Shown: positions 25,641-34,011 of the stretch, piece after piece | Layout of the letters: every line of letters starts with the position of its first letter | Position numbering within the stretch: position 1 is the first letter of the stretch | NCBI RefSeq assembly: GCF_014897675.1 | Contig: NZ_JABUXU010000014.1 | Location: 1 to 64,000 of the forward strand | Direction: 5' to 3' | Origin: Advenella sp. FME57 | Lineage (GTDB): Bacteria > Pseudomonadota > Gammaproteobacteria > Burkholderiales > Burkholderiaceae_B | Length of the DNA: 64,000 nucleotides | Translations under genes and position numbers: made by a program | Notes under the pieces: model-generated | The model's database searches: none | The model's input: only the letters and a program-made list of their open reading frames with translations | What the model was told of the DNA's origin: nothing

Positions 25641-26480
25641 ATGACGATGCAAAACGAATACCCGCAACATACGCTCACACTGGCCAATACCGCCATTGCC
25701 TACCAGGACGTTGGGCACGCCCCCACCTGTCTGTTGCTGGTCCATGGCTCGCTATGTGATTTTCGTTTCTGGCGCTGGCAACTGCCTGATCTGTCTGTTG
25801 CCCTGCGTGTCATTGCACCCAGCCTGCCGGGTTATCCGCCGGCATCTCCCATGCTTTCGGACGCTGGCGCACATTTTTCCATCGACCAGCATACGACGGA
25901 TCTGTTTGCTCTAATGGACCATTTGGGCATTAATCACTTTGCCGTCCTGGGCCACTCCCGCGGCGCACGCGTTGCAGTTGAAATGGCTTGCCGACGCCCT
26001 GACCGCGTGACACACCTGCTGCTGGCTGATCCCGGGTTGGGTTCCGTACTGCCCGAAGATAGCATGCCCGCGCTGCCCTACCGCGACCTGGCGCTTGCTG
26101 CACATGAACGGGGTGACACGGATGCGGCGCTGGAAATCTTTATCGATGGCGTCAGCGGCGCCGGCACCTGGAAACGCATGGTGTCCTGGTTTAAGGCGAT
26201 GACCCGGGAACAGGCCACCACCCTGCCGCTGATCATCCGCGAGCCGCTATACGAGCTGAACCCATCACGGATCAACGAATACGGCATTCCTGTGACACTG
26301 ATAGGCGGCTCCGACAGCCCGGCCCCCTTCCCCGCCATTCTGGACGCGTTACAACAACAGTTCCGCCACGTGACGCGCCATACGTTGACGCCGGCATCGC
26401 ACGGCCTGAACCTGGCCCTGCCTCATGCCTTCAACCAGATCATTCTTCAGGAACTCATTCCAGCAACGCCTGCCCCATAA
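25641..26480 (+). CDS. Alpha/beta hydrolase
   Basis: A 279-residue alpha/beta-fold hydrolase without a signal peptide. The oxyanion region is LLLVHGSLCDFRFW (about residues 33-46), the nucleophile elbow is VLGHSRGARVA (Ser about 105) and the catalytic His is in PASHGLNLALPH near the end (about 255). The substrate is unknown. Two start codons (25641, 25647) are possible. It starts right after the cpoB terminator and its end lies 4 bases before the chosen clc start, so these two may be co-transcribed. Confidence 0.82.
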   Translation: MTMQNEYPQHTLTLANTAIAYQDVGHAPTCLLLVHGSLCDFRFWRWQLPDLSVALRVIAPSLPGYPPASPMLSDAGAHFSIDQHTTDLFALMDHLGINHFAVLGHSRGARVAVEMACRRPDRVTHLLLADPGLGSVLPEDSMPALPYRDLALAAHERGDTDAALEIFIDGVSGAGTWKRMVSWFKAMTREQATTLPLIIREPLYELNPSRINEYGIPVTLIGGSDSPAPFPAILDALQQQFRHVTRHTLTPASHGLNLALPHAFNQIILQELIPATPAP

Positions 26481-26484
26481 TCGC

Positions 26485-27873
26485 ATGCAATCTCCTGCGC
26501 CCAAAATACGCCGCTCCCTCCAGCGAAAAACCAGACAGGCTTTGCGCCTGTCCAAAAAATCTTTACAGCTGATTCTGATGCTTTGCGGAGCAGCGCTCGT
26601 CGCGCTGATTTCCATTGGCTTTGCAATGATGGCTGATTACGCACTGGAGCAGAATCGCGAATGGACGCGCGCCTACCCCTATCTGATCTGGCTGGTCATG
26701 CCGCTGGCCTTCGTCTTTTTGCGCTGGTGTGTCATGCGCTTCGCCCCTTACTCGGCCGGCAGCGGCATTCCACAAGTCATCGCCAGCCTGTCGCTGCACC
26801 GCGACTCGCCAGGCAAACTGCGTCTGGTTTCGCTGGCGCAAGCGATCTGGAAAGTACCTCTCACCTTCCTGGGCTTGTTGGCAGGTGCATCCATTGGCCG
26901 CGAAGGTCCTTCCGTACAGATCGGCGCAGCAGCGATGCTGGCCTGGGGGCAATGCTGCCAGAAAATCGGCCTGCCTCTTAAGGGATTCAATACACGAGAG
27001 TGGATCGCCGCCGGCGCCGCCGGTGGACTGGCCGCCGCATTCAACGCACCGCTTTCCGGTGTCATTTTTGCCATCGAAGAGATCGGCAAAGGGCTGGACC
27101 TGCGCTGGCAACGGCTGATATTGCTGGGGGTACTGGCAGCGGGTTTTATCGTCGTTGCACTGACCGGCGACAACCCCTATTTTGGCACCTTTCATTCGTC
27201 GCCGCTGCACGAAAAAATGTTCCTCTGGGCATTGCTGTGCGCCGCTGTTTGCGGTGTCGCCGGCGGCATTTTTGCACGCCTGCTAAGCAAGGGGCTGGCC
27301 GGATGCGTGCCGTCAGCCTTGCGTCACCACGTACACAATCATCCGTTATGGGTGGCCGCGCTGATGGGCCTGGTCGTGGCGTTTCTGGGCTATCTGACTG
27401 CAGGCAGCGTGTTCGGCACCAGCTACGATGTAGCTAAAAATGCCCTGATGATGTTGCCGCAGGATTCAGAGCATTTCAGCATTGCCAAACTGCTGGCCAC
27501 CGTGGCCTCATACTGGGCCGGCATTCCCGGCGGCATTTTTACACCGGCCCTGACGACCGGCGCTGGCATCGGCGTGGAGCTGGCCCATTCTGTCAACATG
27601 CAGGAGGCTCAAAGCGTATTTGTCCTGATTTGCATGGCGGCCTTTCTTGCTGCGTCTACGCAGTCGCCCGTCACCGCCTCGGTTATCGTAATGGAGATGT
27701 CGGGCAGCCAAGCCATGCTTTTCTGGATGCTGCTTGCCAGCCTGGTTGCCACCGTCATATCAAAGCAGATCTGTCCGCAGGCGTTTTATCATTATTCTGC
27801 CGGGCGCTTCCGGCAATTGGCGCTCAGCGAAGACGCGCGGCAACCCGCCGCGCCTGCCAGAACAGGTTACTGA
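26485..27873 (+). CDS. ClC family chloride channel/transporter
   Basis: A 462-residue membrane protein of the ClC family. The anion-selectivity motifs GSGIPQV (about residues 93-99) and GREGPSVQ (about 134-141) are intact. The external gating Glu (in GREGP) and the inner proton Glu in FAIEEIGKG are both present, which points to a Cl-/H+ antiporter rather than a channel. ATG 26485 (MQSPAPKIRR) is chosen; the open frame extends 20 codons into the hydrolase gene. The 3' end overlaps the convergent copper chaperone by 7 bases. Confidence 0.92.
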   Translation: MQSPAPKIRRSLQRKTRQALRLSKKSLQLILMLCGAALVALISIGFAMMADYALEQNREWTRAYPYLIWLVMPLAFVFLRWCVMRFAPYSAGSGIPQVIASLSLHRDSPGKLRLVSLAQAIWKVPLTFLGLLAGASIGREGPSVQIGAAAMLAWGQCCQKIGLPLKGFNTREWIAAGAAGGLAAAFNAPLSGVIFAIEEIGKGLDLRWQRLILLGVLAAGFIVVALTGDNPYFGTFHSSPLHEKMFLWALLCAAVCGVAGGIFARLLSKGLAGCVPSALRHHVHNHPLWVAALMGLVVAFLGYLTAGSVFGTSYDVAKNALMMLPQDSEHFSIAKLLATVASYWAGIPGGIFTPALTTGAGIGVELAHSVNMQEAQSVFVLICMAAFLAASTQSPVTASVIVMEMSGSQAMLFWMLLASLVATVISKQICPQAFYHYSAGRFRQLALSEDARQPAAPARTGY

Positions 27874-28427
27874 TCGCTGAAACTGCGTGCAGACGGCGAC
27901 TTCAGCGTACACTGAACCGGTATTTTCTTGCCGGTACCCAGCTCGAAATTGACCGTGATCTGTTGTCCTGCCTTCAGGTCTGCCCTGGGCTTTTCCAGCA
28001 TCGCATGATAGGAGCCAGGTTTGAAAGACAAGGATTGGCCTGGCTCGATGGTGACGTCCGGCACCATCGTCATGGCTGACATGCCGTTTTTCTCGGTCGT
28101 CTCGTGCAGCATGCTCATACCGAAAGCATCGGTTTGAATACCTTTGAGCACAACCGGTTCAGACTTGCCCTGGTTGTGCAATACAAAGAACCCGCCGGAC
28201 GGTGCAACCTTGGGCAGCAGGCGGATCCAGCAATCTTCAACACGCAAATGATCAGAACCCTTTTCGGTGCTCGGTGCGCGCCCTGAGTTAACGTGCATCG
28301 CGTGGTTGCCATGGTGACTGCCATGGCTACCATGGCTACCACCTTCGTGATCGGCCAGGGCGGGTGTGCCAAACAAAGATGCGGTGGTTGCGCCCAGTAC
28401 GACGCCAGCCAGAACTAATTTTTTCAT
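27867..28427 (-). CDS. Periplasmic copper chaperone PCu(A)C
   Basis: A 186-residue exported protein. A signal peptide (about residues 1-26, ending ALA-D) is followed by a His/Gly-rich stretch (HEGGSHGSHGSHHGNHAMH) that may bind copper. The PCu(A)C domain carries the Cu(I) ligands in MSMLHETTEKNGMSAM and, about 22 residues on, HAMLEKP. Such proteins deliver copper to the CuA site of cytochrome oxidase. The ATG at 28427 (MKKLVLAG) has GGAAG at good spacing; an ATG one codon earlier is also possible. No SCO gene is adjacent. Confidence 0.87.
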   Translation of the reverse strand: MKKLVLAGVVLGATTASLFGTPALADHEGGSHGSHGSHHGNHAMHVNSGRAPSTEKGSDHLRVEDCWIRLLPKVAPSGGFFVLHNQGKSEPVVLKGIQTDAFGMSMLHETTEKNGMSAMTMVPDVTIEPGQSLSFKPGSYHAMLEKPRADLKAGQQITVNFELGTGKKIPVQCTLKSPSARSFSDQ

Positions 28428-28561
28428 CATTCTTCCAAACAATCAAATAAACGACCATATTACGACAGACAGAAACGCCGTGACTCGGGTCCGGCCACGC
28501 TAATTGCAACCTGCATGATTTAAATCAAATCGTCTGAATCAAGCCATATTGCCTGTCGCAA

Positions 28562-29251
28562 TCACTTCTGCCGCTCGTCACCGATGATATCACTGTAGCG
28601 CGCAACATCCTGCTCATGCGCCTCATCGATGTCACGTTCCTGCAACGCCTGCGCATACCATTGCTGCATACCCGGCAAGGCCAGCATGTGCGCTACATAA
28701 TCGACGGCAGCACCCTGCATTGGCAAATCATAGGTCTGGATTCGGAACATGACCGGCGCATACATGGCATCGACGGCAGTAAACGCCGCCCCGGCCAGAA
28801 ACGGTCCGCCAAAGCGAGCCAAGCCTTGGTTAAACAGCGTATTGATTCGCTCAATGTCTGCCTGTAACTGGGCCGTCACGGTTTTCGGCCTGGCGCGCAC
28901 CGCGCAGTTCATGGTGCAGCGTTCGCGTAAATGGGCAAATCCGGAATGCATTTCGCAGGAGGCAGCGCGCGCCCAGGCTCGCGCCGCACGATCGCCGGGC
29001 CAGACACCGGCATGTTCCTCGGCCAGGTACTCGGCAATAGCCAGGCTATCCCAGACAACCGTTTGGCCGTCCTGCAGCACCGGCACTTTTGCGCTGGGAG
29101 AAAACGCCAGAAATTTTTCTCGCTGCGCCTGAATATCGGCCTGGAACGGATGCATCTCTTCACGAAAGGCAATATCAAGCTGGCGCAGCAGAATCCACGG
29201 CCGCAGGGACCATGAAGAATAGTTTTTGTTGGCAATATGAAGGGTATACAT
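28562..29251 (-). CDS. Glutathione S-transferase family protein
   Basis: A 229-residue cytosolic protein. The thioredoxin-like N-terminal domain starts MYTLHIANKNYSSWSLRPWI and includes the glutathione-binding VPVLQDGQTVVWDSLAI (about 55-71). The all-helical C-terminal domain follows. Substrate is unknown. ATG 29251 is chosen; the frame continues 26 codons upstream with no support. Confidence 0.88.
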   Translation of the reverse strand: MYTLHIANKNYSSWSLRPWILLRQLDIAFREEMHPFQADIQAQREKFLAFSPSAKVPVLQDGQTVVWDSLAIAEYLAEEHAGVWPGDRAARAWARAASCEMHSGFAHLRERCTMNCAVRARPKTVTAQLQADIERINTLFNQGLARFGGPFLAGAAFTAVDAMYAPVMFRIQTYDLPMQGAAVDYVAHMLALPGMQQWYAQALQERDIDEAHEQDVARYSDIIGDERQK

Positions 29252-29372
29252 GAAAATCAGACTCCCAGACTGAACAATGCGGGTGCACAGCCCACTGCGC
29301 CCCGCGCGATACGCACGGCGCCGGCACATCTATCTCGCTGGCGCCGTATACAAGCGGCTTGCACGCGCCCAA

Positions 29373-29951
29373 TCAGAGCGTAATGGTCGCGCCCAGCGCC
29401 TTGATGAACTGGGCCATCCACGCCGGATGCGCAGGCCATGCGGGCGCGGTAATCAAATGCCCGTCTGTCACGGCGCTGTCTACGGCGATATCCTGATAGT
29501 GCCCGCCGGCCAGCGTCACTTCTGCGGCACATGCCGGATATGCAGAACACTTTTTACCTTTGATCACATCGGCGGCAGCCAGGATCTGGGCGCCGTGACA
29601 AACGGCTGCTATCGGTTTTTGCGCAGCATCGAACTCGCGTACGATTTCCAGCACGCGCGGCGTGTTACGCAGATATTCCGGGGCCCTGCCGCCAGGGATT
29701 ACCAGGCCGACATAATCGCTGGTATCCACCTGGGAAAAATCATGGTTGATGGCAAAATTATGGCCTCGCTTTTCCGAGTATGTCTGGTCCCCTTCGAAAT
29801 CGTGGATGGCCGTAGCTATTGTATCGCCGGCCTTTTTATCGGGGCAGACAGCATGCACTTCGTAGCCGACGCCCAACAGAAACTGAAACGGCACCATGGT
29901 TTCGTAGTCTTCGGCATAATCACCCACTAGCATCAGAATCTTCCTGGACAT
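29373..29951 (-). CDS. DJ-1/PfpI family protein
   Basis: A 192-residue protein of the DJ-1/PfpI superfamily. The reactive Cys is in [12 protein letters not shown] (about residue 116), and [12 protein letters not shown] precedes it as in PfpI-type members. Family activities include glyoxalase-like detoxification, chaperone and deglycase-type functions; I cannot choose among them. ATG 29951 ([12 protein letters not shown]) is chosen over a start ten codons upstream. It lies upstream of the GST gene in the same direction. Confidence 0.88.
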   Translation of the reverse strand: MSRKILMLVGDYAEDYETMVPFQFLLGVGYEVHAVCPDKKAGDTIATAIHDFEGDQTYSEKRGHNFAINHDFSQVDTSDYVGLVIPGGRAPEYLRNTPRVLEIVREFDAAQKPIAAVCHGAQILAAADVIKGKKCSAYPACAAEVTLAGGHYQDIAVDSAVTDGHLITAPAWPAHPAWMAQFIKALGATITL

Positions 29952-30124
29952 TGCAATACTCCTGGTTGTGTGAACGAGCATTCATCATAGCGTGTTCGAT
30001 GTAAAAAATTATGATAATTTCATGAACAAACGGTATAAATTTCTATTCCATATTACTATTAGCTGACTCTTTTCATTGGCTTGCCAGCACTGCGCGGCGG
30101 CCTCATTTGCTTAGCACACTATTT

Positions 30125-30775
30125 ATGAATTTTTCCTCGCTGTTTGGCTGGCTCCACGACAATCAGGCCCTGATGGCCATGCTGCACGATCACTGGAGCT
30201 GGGGCATCTGCCTGGTTGCCCTCATTCTGTTTCTGGAAACCGGTTTGGTCGTCATGCCGTTTCTGCCCGGTGATTCCCTGCTCTTTGCGGTCGGCGCCTT
30301 CATGGGCATCAGTGGCATCCCCCCATTCTGGTATATGGTCATGCTGTTTGCCGCCGCCGTGCTCGGCGACTATGTCAACTACACCATCGGTCGTTCACCC
30401 CTGGGACAAACCTTGATCCGCAAGGGCTGGGTCAAGCAAAGTCATATTGATAAAACCCATGCCTATTTTGAAAAATATGGCGGATCTACCATTACCCTGG
30501 CACGCTTTATCCCTATCGTGCGCACCATTGCGCCCTTTCTGGCCGGGCTCTCGGGCATGGACCGACGCCATTTTGCGTTCTATAACGTGCTAGGCGGGTT
30601 CCTGTGGATATTCCTGCTGGTGCTGGCTGGTTATTTCCTGGGCCGCATTACCTGGGTACAACAAAACCTGTCACTGTTTACCCTTGGCATCGTGATTATT
30701 TCCGTGCTGCCCATGGCCTGGCACATCTTCAAGCTGTGGAAGGAAAGCCGTCAGGACAAACAGGCCGGCAAATAG
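30125..30775 (+). CDS. DedA family membrane protein
   Basis: A 216-residue inner-membrane protein of the DedA/VTT family. The motifs FLPGDSLLFAVGAF (about residues 55-68) and RFIPIVRTIAPFLAGLSGM (about 124-142) are conserved, and four or five hydrophobic segments are present. Family members flip polyprenyl or phospholipid headgroups and affect envelope stress tolerance. ATG 30125 (MNFSSLFGW) is chosen. A long terminator follows. Confidence 0.92.
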   Translation: MNFSSLFGWLHDNQALMAMLHDHWSWGICLVALILFLETGLVVMPFLPGDSLLFAVGAFMGISGIPPFWYMVMLFAAAVLGDYVNYTIGRSPLGQTLIRKGWVKQSHIDKTHAYFEKYGGSTITLARFIPIVRTIAPFLAGLSGMDRRHFAFYNVLGGFLWIFLLVLAGYFLGRITWVQQNLSLFTLGIVIISVLPMAWHIFKLWKESRQDKQAGK

Positions 30776-30809
30776 CCATGGAGCGCCGACGCCGCAGTTG
30801 CGTGGCGGC

Positions 30810-30864
30810 AGGCACCGTGCTGCAACCCGGATGATCACCGGTTGCGGGCCGGTGCCTTTTCTTT
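30810..30864 (+). terminator. Long terminator hairpin after dedA
   Basis: AGGCACCG (30810-30817) pairs with CGGTGCCT, with an inner stem GCAACCCGG/CCGGTTGC, followed by TTTTCTTT. It closes the dedA transcript before the binding-protein gene. Confidence 0.7.
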
Positions 30865-30966
30865 CATTACATTCCGTAATAAGATTCGAAGAAATGGTTG
30901 TTTTCCGATGTTTGAAAACCGGTCTATCTTCTTGCTTTGTGCTGTAACCCTAAACTGGAGTCTGCT

Positions 30967-31989
30967 ATGTCTGCCCTTTTGAAAGCCTCACTTGCTACGC
31001 TCGCGATCGCTGCAACCATCCCTGGCCTCACCCATGCGGCAACGCTGGATAACGTCAAACAGCGCGGTGCTGTCGTGTGTGGCGCCACCACTGGCTTTGC
31101 CGGTTTTTCCGCTCCCGATGCCAAAGGCCAATGGCAGGGCCTGGACGTTGATCTGTGCAAAAGTATTGCCGCCGCCGTTTTTGGCGATGCCAGCAAGTTC
31201 AAGATCGTGCCGCTAAACTCCCAGCAGCGCTTTACCGCCTTGCAATCGGGCGAAGTCGATGTTCTTACCCGCAACACCACCGTCACGCAACAGCGCGATA
31301 CGGCGCTGGGCCTGATTGCGGCGGGGGTCAATTTTTATGACGGACAGGGCTTTCTGGTGTCCAAGAAGCTTGGCGTAAAAAGCGCCAAGGAACTCAATGG
31401 CGCAACGATCTGCCTGCAAACCGGCACCTCAAATGAAAATACGCTGGCAGACTGGGCCCGCGCCAACAAAGTGGAATACAAACCGGTCGTGTTCGATCAG
31501 TTCAACGAGGTGGTCAATGCCTTTGCAACCAACCGTTGCGACGTATTCTCTACCGATGCCTCGGGCCTGGCGTCCATTCGCATTTCCAAACTGTCCTCGC
31601 CCGACGATTACGAAGTGCTGCCGGAAATCATTTCCAAAGAGCCGCTGGGACCCTTTGTGCGCCAGGGCGACGATGCCTGGCTCAATATCGTCAAATGGGT
31701 CTTTCAGGCCACCGTCAATGCCGAGGAACTGGGCGTGACCACGGCTAATGTCGATGAACAGCTCAAAAGCACCAACCCCAACATCCAGCGCCTGCTGGGC
31801 GCCACGCCAGGTGCAGGCAAAAACCTGGGACTGGATGAGAAATGGGCCTACAACATCATTAAACAGGTGGGCAACTACGGCGAGAGCTTTGAACGCAATG
31901 TCGGCCAGGGCAGCCCGCTAAAAATCAAGCGCGGCCTGAATGCCTTATGGACCGATGGCGGCCTGCAATACGGATTGCCTATTCGCTGA
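30967..31989 (+). CDS. Amino-acid ABC transporter periplasmic binding protein (AapJ-like)
   Basis: A 340-residue exported solute-binding protein of the polar amino acid (PAAT) class, resembling the general L-amino acid binding protein AapJ. A signal peptide (about residues 1-23, ending THA-A) is followed by VKQRGAVVCGATTGFAGFSA and the ligand loop TRNTTVTQQRDTALGL. No permease or ATPase gene is adjacent, so it must pair with components elsewhere or act alone. ATG 30967 (MSALLKASLA) is preceded by TGGAG. Confidence 0.88.
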   Translation: MSALLKASLATLAIAATIPGLTHAATLDNVKQRGAVVCGATTGFAGFSAPDAKGQWQGLDVDLCKSIAAAVFGDASKFKIVPLNSQQRFTALQSGEVDVLTRNTTVTQQRDTALGLIAAGVNFYDGQGFLVSKKLGVKSAKELNGATICLQTGTSNENTLADWARANKVEYKPVVFDQFNEVVNAFATNRCDVFSTDASGLASIRISKLSSPDDYEVLPEIISKEPLGPFVRQGDDAWLNIVKWVFQATVNAEELGVTTANVDEQLKSTNPNIQRLLGATPGAGKNLGLDEKWAYNIIKQVGNYGESFERNVGQGSPLKIKRGLNALWTDGGLQYGLPIR

Positions 31990-32023
31990 TTGCGCCATTG
32001 GCAATCGCCAGTTTATCCAAAAG

Positions 32024-32047
32024 GGCCCGCCATAGACGCGGGCCTTG
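32024..32047 (+). terminator. Hairpin after the amino-acid binding protein gene
   Basis: GGCCCGC (32024-32030) and GCGGGCC (32038-32044) form a perfect 7-bp stem with a 7-base loop, followed by TTGT. It is a plausible but weak terminator for the upstream gene. Confidence 0.45.
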
Positions 32048-32185
32048 TCACAACCTGGGCCGCCGCACAACCCATGGCACCCACACCAGGCCGGCATCAA
32101 CGCCTTATCCGCAGGACGATGGCTTGGACAGCCGCACCGACCGACCCGGGGTAATAACGCCAAATATCAGAAAAACACCCGATTG

Positions 32186-32204
32186 GATATTGAGAATCAT
32201 TTAC
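32186..32204. promoter_or_regulatory. Fur box
   Basis: The 19 bases GATATTGAGAATCATTTAC match the Fur consensus GATAATGATAATCATTATC at 15 of 19 positions. They lie 36 bases upstream of the siderophore transporter ATPase gene, where repression by Fe(II)-Fur would block transcription. Confidence 0.75.
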
Positions 32205-32239
32205 AATCACAGCTCTGATCTACTCTTGCCGGATACGCG

Positions 32240-33007
32240 ATGATCCAGATTGAAAACGCTGGTTTTCAAACCTCTTCCAAAACCCTGCTGCATCCGCTCA
32301 CGACCCAATTTGAACGGGGCAAGTTTTACGGCCTGATCGGCCACAATGGCTCAGGCAAGTCCACACTGCTCAAGCTGCTGGCGCGTGAACACCCCCCCTC
32401 ACAGGGCGCTATCCAGCTGGACAATGCCCGTGTGGATACGCTGTCCAATCGCCAGTACGCGCGCAAGCTGGCCTATTTGCCGCAATATACGCCGGTCATC
32501 CCCGATATGAGCGCCCGCGAACTGGTCGAACTGGGACGCTATTCGTGGAATAGTATCTGGCGCAACAGCAACCCCGAGAACGAATCGGCAGTTGCGCGGG
32601 CCATCGCGCTGACCGATACCGAGTCCTTCATGCCGGCGCTGCTCGATTCCCTGTCGGGCGGCGAGCGCCAGCGTGTATGGATTGCCATGCTGCTTGCCCA
32701 GAATACGCCCTATATCCTGCTGGACGAACCGCTGGCGGCACTGGATCTTAAGCACCAGCTTGAAGTGATGCAATTGCTGCAACGGCTGGCCAATCAGGAA
32801 AACCAGTGCGTGATCGCGGTCATCCACGATATCAACCTGGCCACCCGTTATTGCGACCGCCTGCTGGCCCTGCGTGAGGGCAGGCTTATCTACGCCGAGC
32901 CGCCCGCTGCCCTGCTCGATCAGCAAAAGCTGCGGCATATCTACGATGTCGACCTGCAACTGATTGGCCATCCCGTGCATCCTGGCGTGCAACTGGCCTT
33001 CAATTGA
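32240..33007 (+). CDS. Iron-siderophore ABC transporter ATPase (FhuC/FepC type)
   Basis: A 255-residue ABC ATPase powering uptake of an iron complex across the inner membrane. The Walker A motif GHNGSGKSTLLK lies at about residues 34-45. The signature LSGGERQRVWIAMLLAQ is near 135-151, Walker B is YILLDEPLAALD and the switch His is in VIHDIN. The YLPQYTPVIPDMSARELVELG stretch is typical of FhuC-like proteins. It is the first gene of a Fur-box operon, followed at once by the binding protein. Confidence 0.92.
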   Translation: MIQIENAGFQTSSKTLLHPLTTQFERGKFYGLIGHNGSGKSTLLKLLAREHPPSQGAIQLDNARVDTLSNRQYARKLAYLPQYTPVIPDMSARELVELGRYSWNSIWRNSNPENESAVARAIALTDTESFMPALLDSLSGGERQRVWIAMLLAQNTPYILLDEPLAALDLKHQLEVMQLLQRLANQENQCVIAVIHDINLATRYCDRLLALREGRLIYAEPPAALLDQQKLRHIYDVDLQLIGHPVHPGVQLAFN

Positions 33008-33015
33008 GCCCGAGC

Positions 33016-34011
33016 ATGATCATGCCCATTGTGTTTCACCGCTGCATGCTCATCTGCGCCTGCCTGATGGCAAATGCCGCAGCGGCTGCCCCGGCAGAAA
33101 GCCAGACGAACCCACCCAAGACGGCAACGCAACTTGCGTCTGCGCAGCCCGAGAGCCCAAAAGCGGCGCCACAACGCATTGCCGTACTGGACTGGACCAT
33201 TGCAGAAACAATGGCCGCCATGGGTATTTTTCCCGCGGCAATCGCTGAAAAAAACAGCTATGAGGTCTGGAGTCGTTCGCCGGCCATGCCGGCGAGCACA
33301 CTGGATCTGGGCATGCGGGCGCAGCCCAATCCTGACAGAATGATCCGGCTAGCGCCCGAGCTGATTCTGGCCTCGCAAGACTATGCCTTCGTCAAAGGTC
33401 TGCTGGAGCGAATCGGCCCCACGACACTGCTGGACGTCTACACGCCGGGTCAGGACATTTATGAAAACCTGAGCGAGCTGGCAACCCAGATCGGAGACAT
33501 CACAGGTCATCCCGACAAGGCTGCCCACTACATAACCCAGGTAGATGACGAGCTTGATGGGATCAGCCACCAGCTTTTGCAACACCGTGGCCAGCCGGTG
33601 GCGGTCATTCAGTTCATAGATGCACGCAATGTCCGGGTGTATGGCAAGCCCAGCCTTTTTTCCACCGCACTGGAAAAAATCGGCATCAGCAATGCCTGGA
33701 CAGCAGCAGTGAACCAGTGGGGCTTTCAAAGCGCAGACCTGACCGACCTGGCCGCTTTGCCCGAGGACACCACGATCTTTATCATCAAGCCCTACCCGGC
33801 CGACTTGCCCGGGAAGCTGCAGGAAAATATGATCTGGCAGGCATTGCCGGCAGTGCGCAAAAACCGCGTCATTCTTGCCGAGCCCATCTGGACACTGGGC
33901 GGCTTAAGTACCGTGCTGCGCTTTGCGCAGACAGTCCGGGACGGTCTGCTTGCGCAGGACGCCAATGCCGGCTCGAACGCGGCTTTCCGTTTCCCCGGAT
34001 ATAACAAATGA
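33016..34011 (+). CDS. Iron-siderophore periplasmic binding protein (FhuD-like)
   Basis: A 331-residue exported binding protein. An N-terminal signal peptide (about residues 1-25, ending in an Ala run) precedes the siderophore-binding fold, with RIAVLDWTIAETMAAMGIFP at about 55-74 and a C-terminal LAEPIWTLGGLSTVLRFAQT. FhuD-like proteins capture ferric hydroxamates or similar complexes and pass them to FhuB. Two starts (33016, 33022) are possible, and a TTG at 33004 overlaps the ATPase stop. The stop overlaps the permease start (ATGA). No clear lipobox is seen. Confidence 0.87.
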   Translation: MIMPIVFHRCMLICACLMANAAAAAPAESQTNPPKTATQLASAQPESPKAAPQRIAVLDWTIAETMAAMGIFPAAIAEKNSYEVWSRSPAMPASTLDLGMRAQPNPDRMIRLAPELILASQDYAFVKGLLERIGPTTLLDVYTPGQDIYENLSELATQIGDITGHPDKAAHYITQVDDELDGISHQLLQHRGQPVAVIQFIDARNVRVYGKPSLFSTALEKIGISNAWTAAVNQWGFQSADLTDLAALPEDTTIFIIKPYPADLPGKLQENMIWQALPAVRKNRVILAEPIWTLGGLSTVLRFAQTVRDGLLAQDANAGSNAAFRFPGYNK

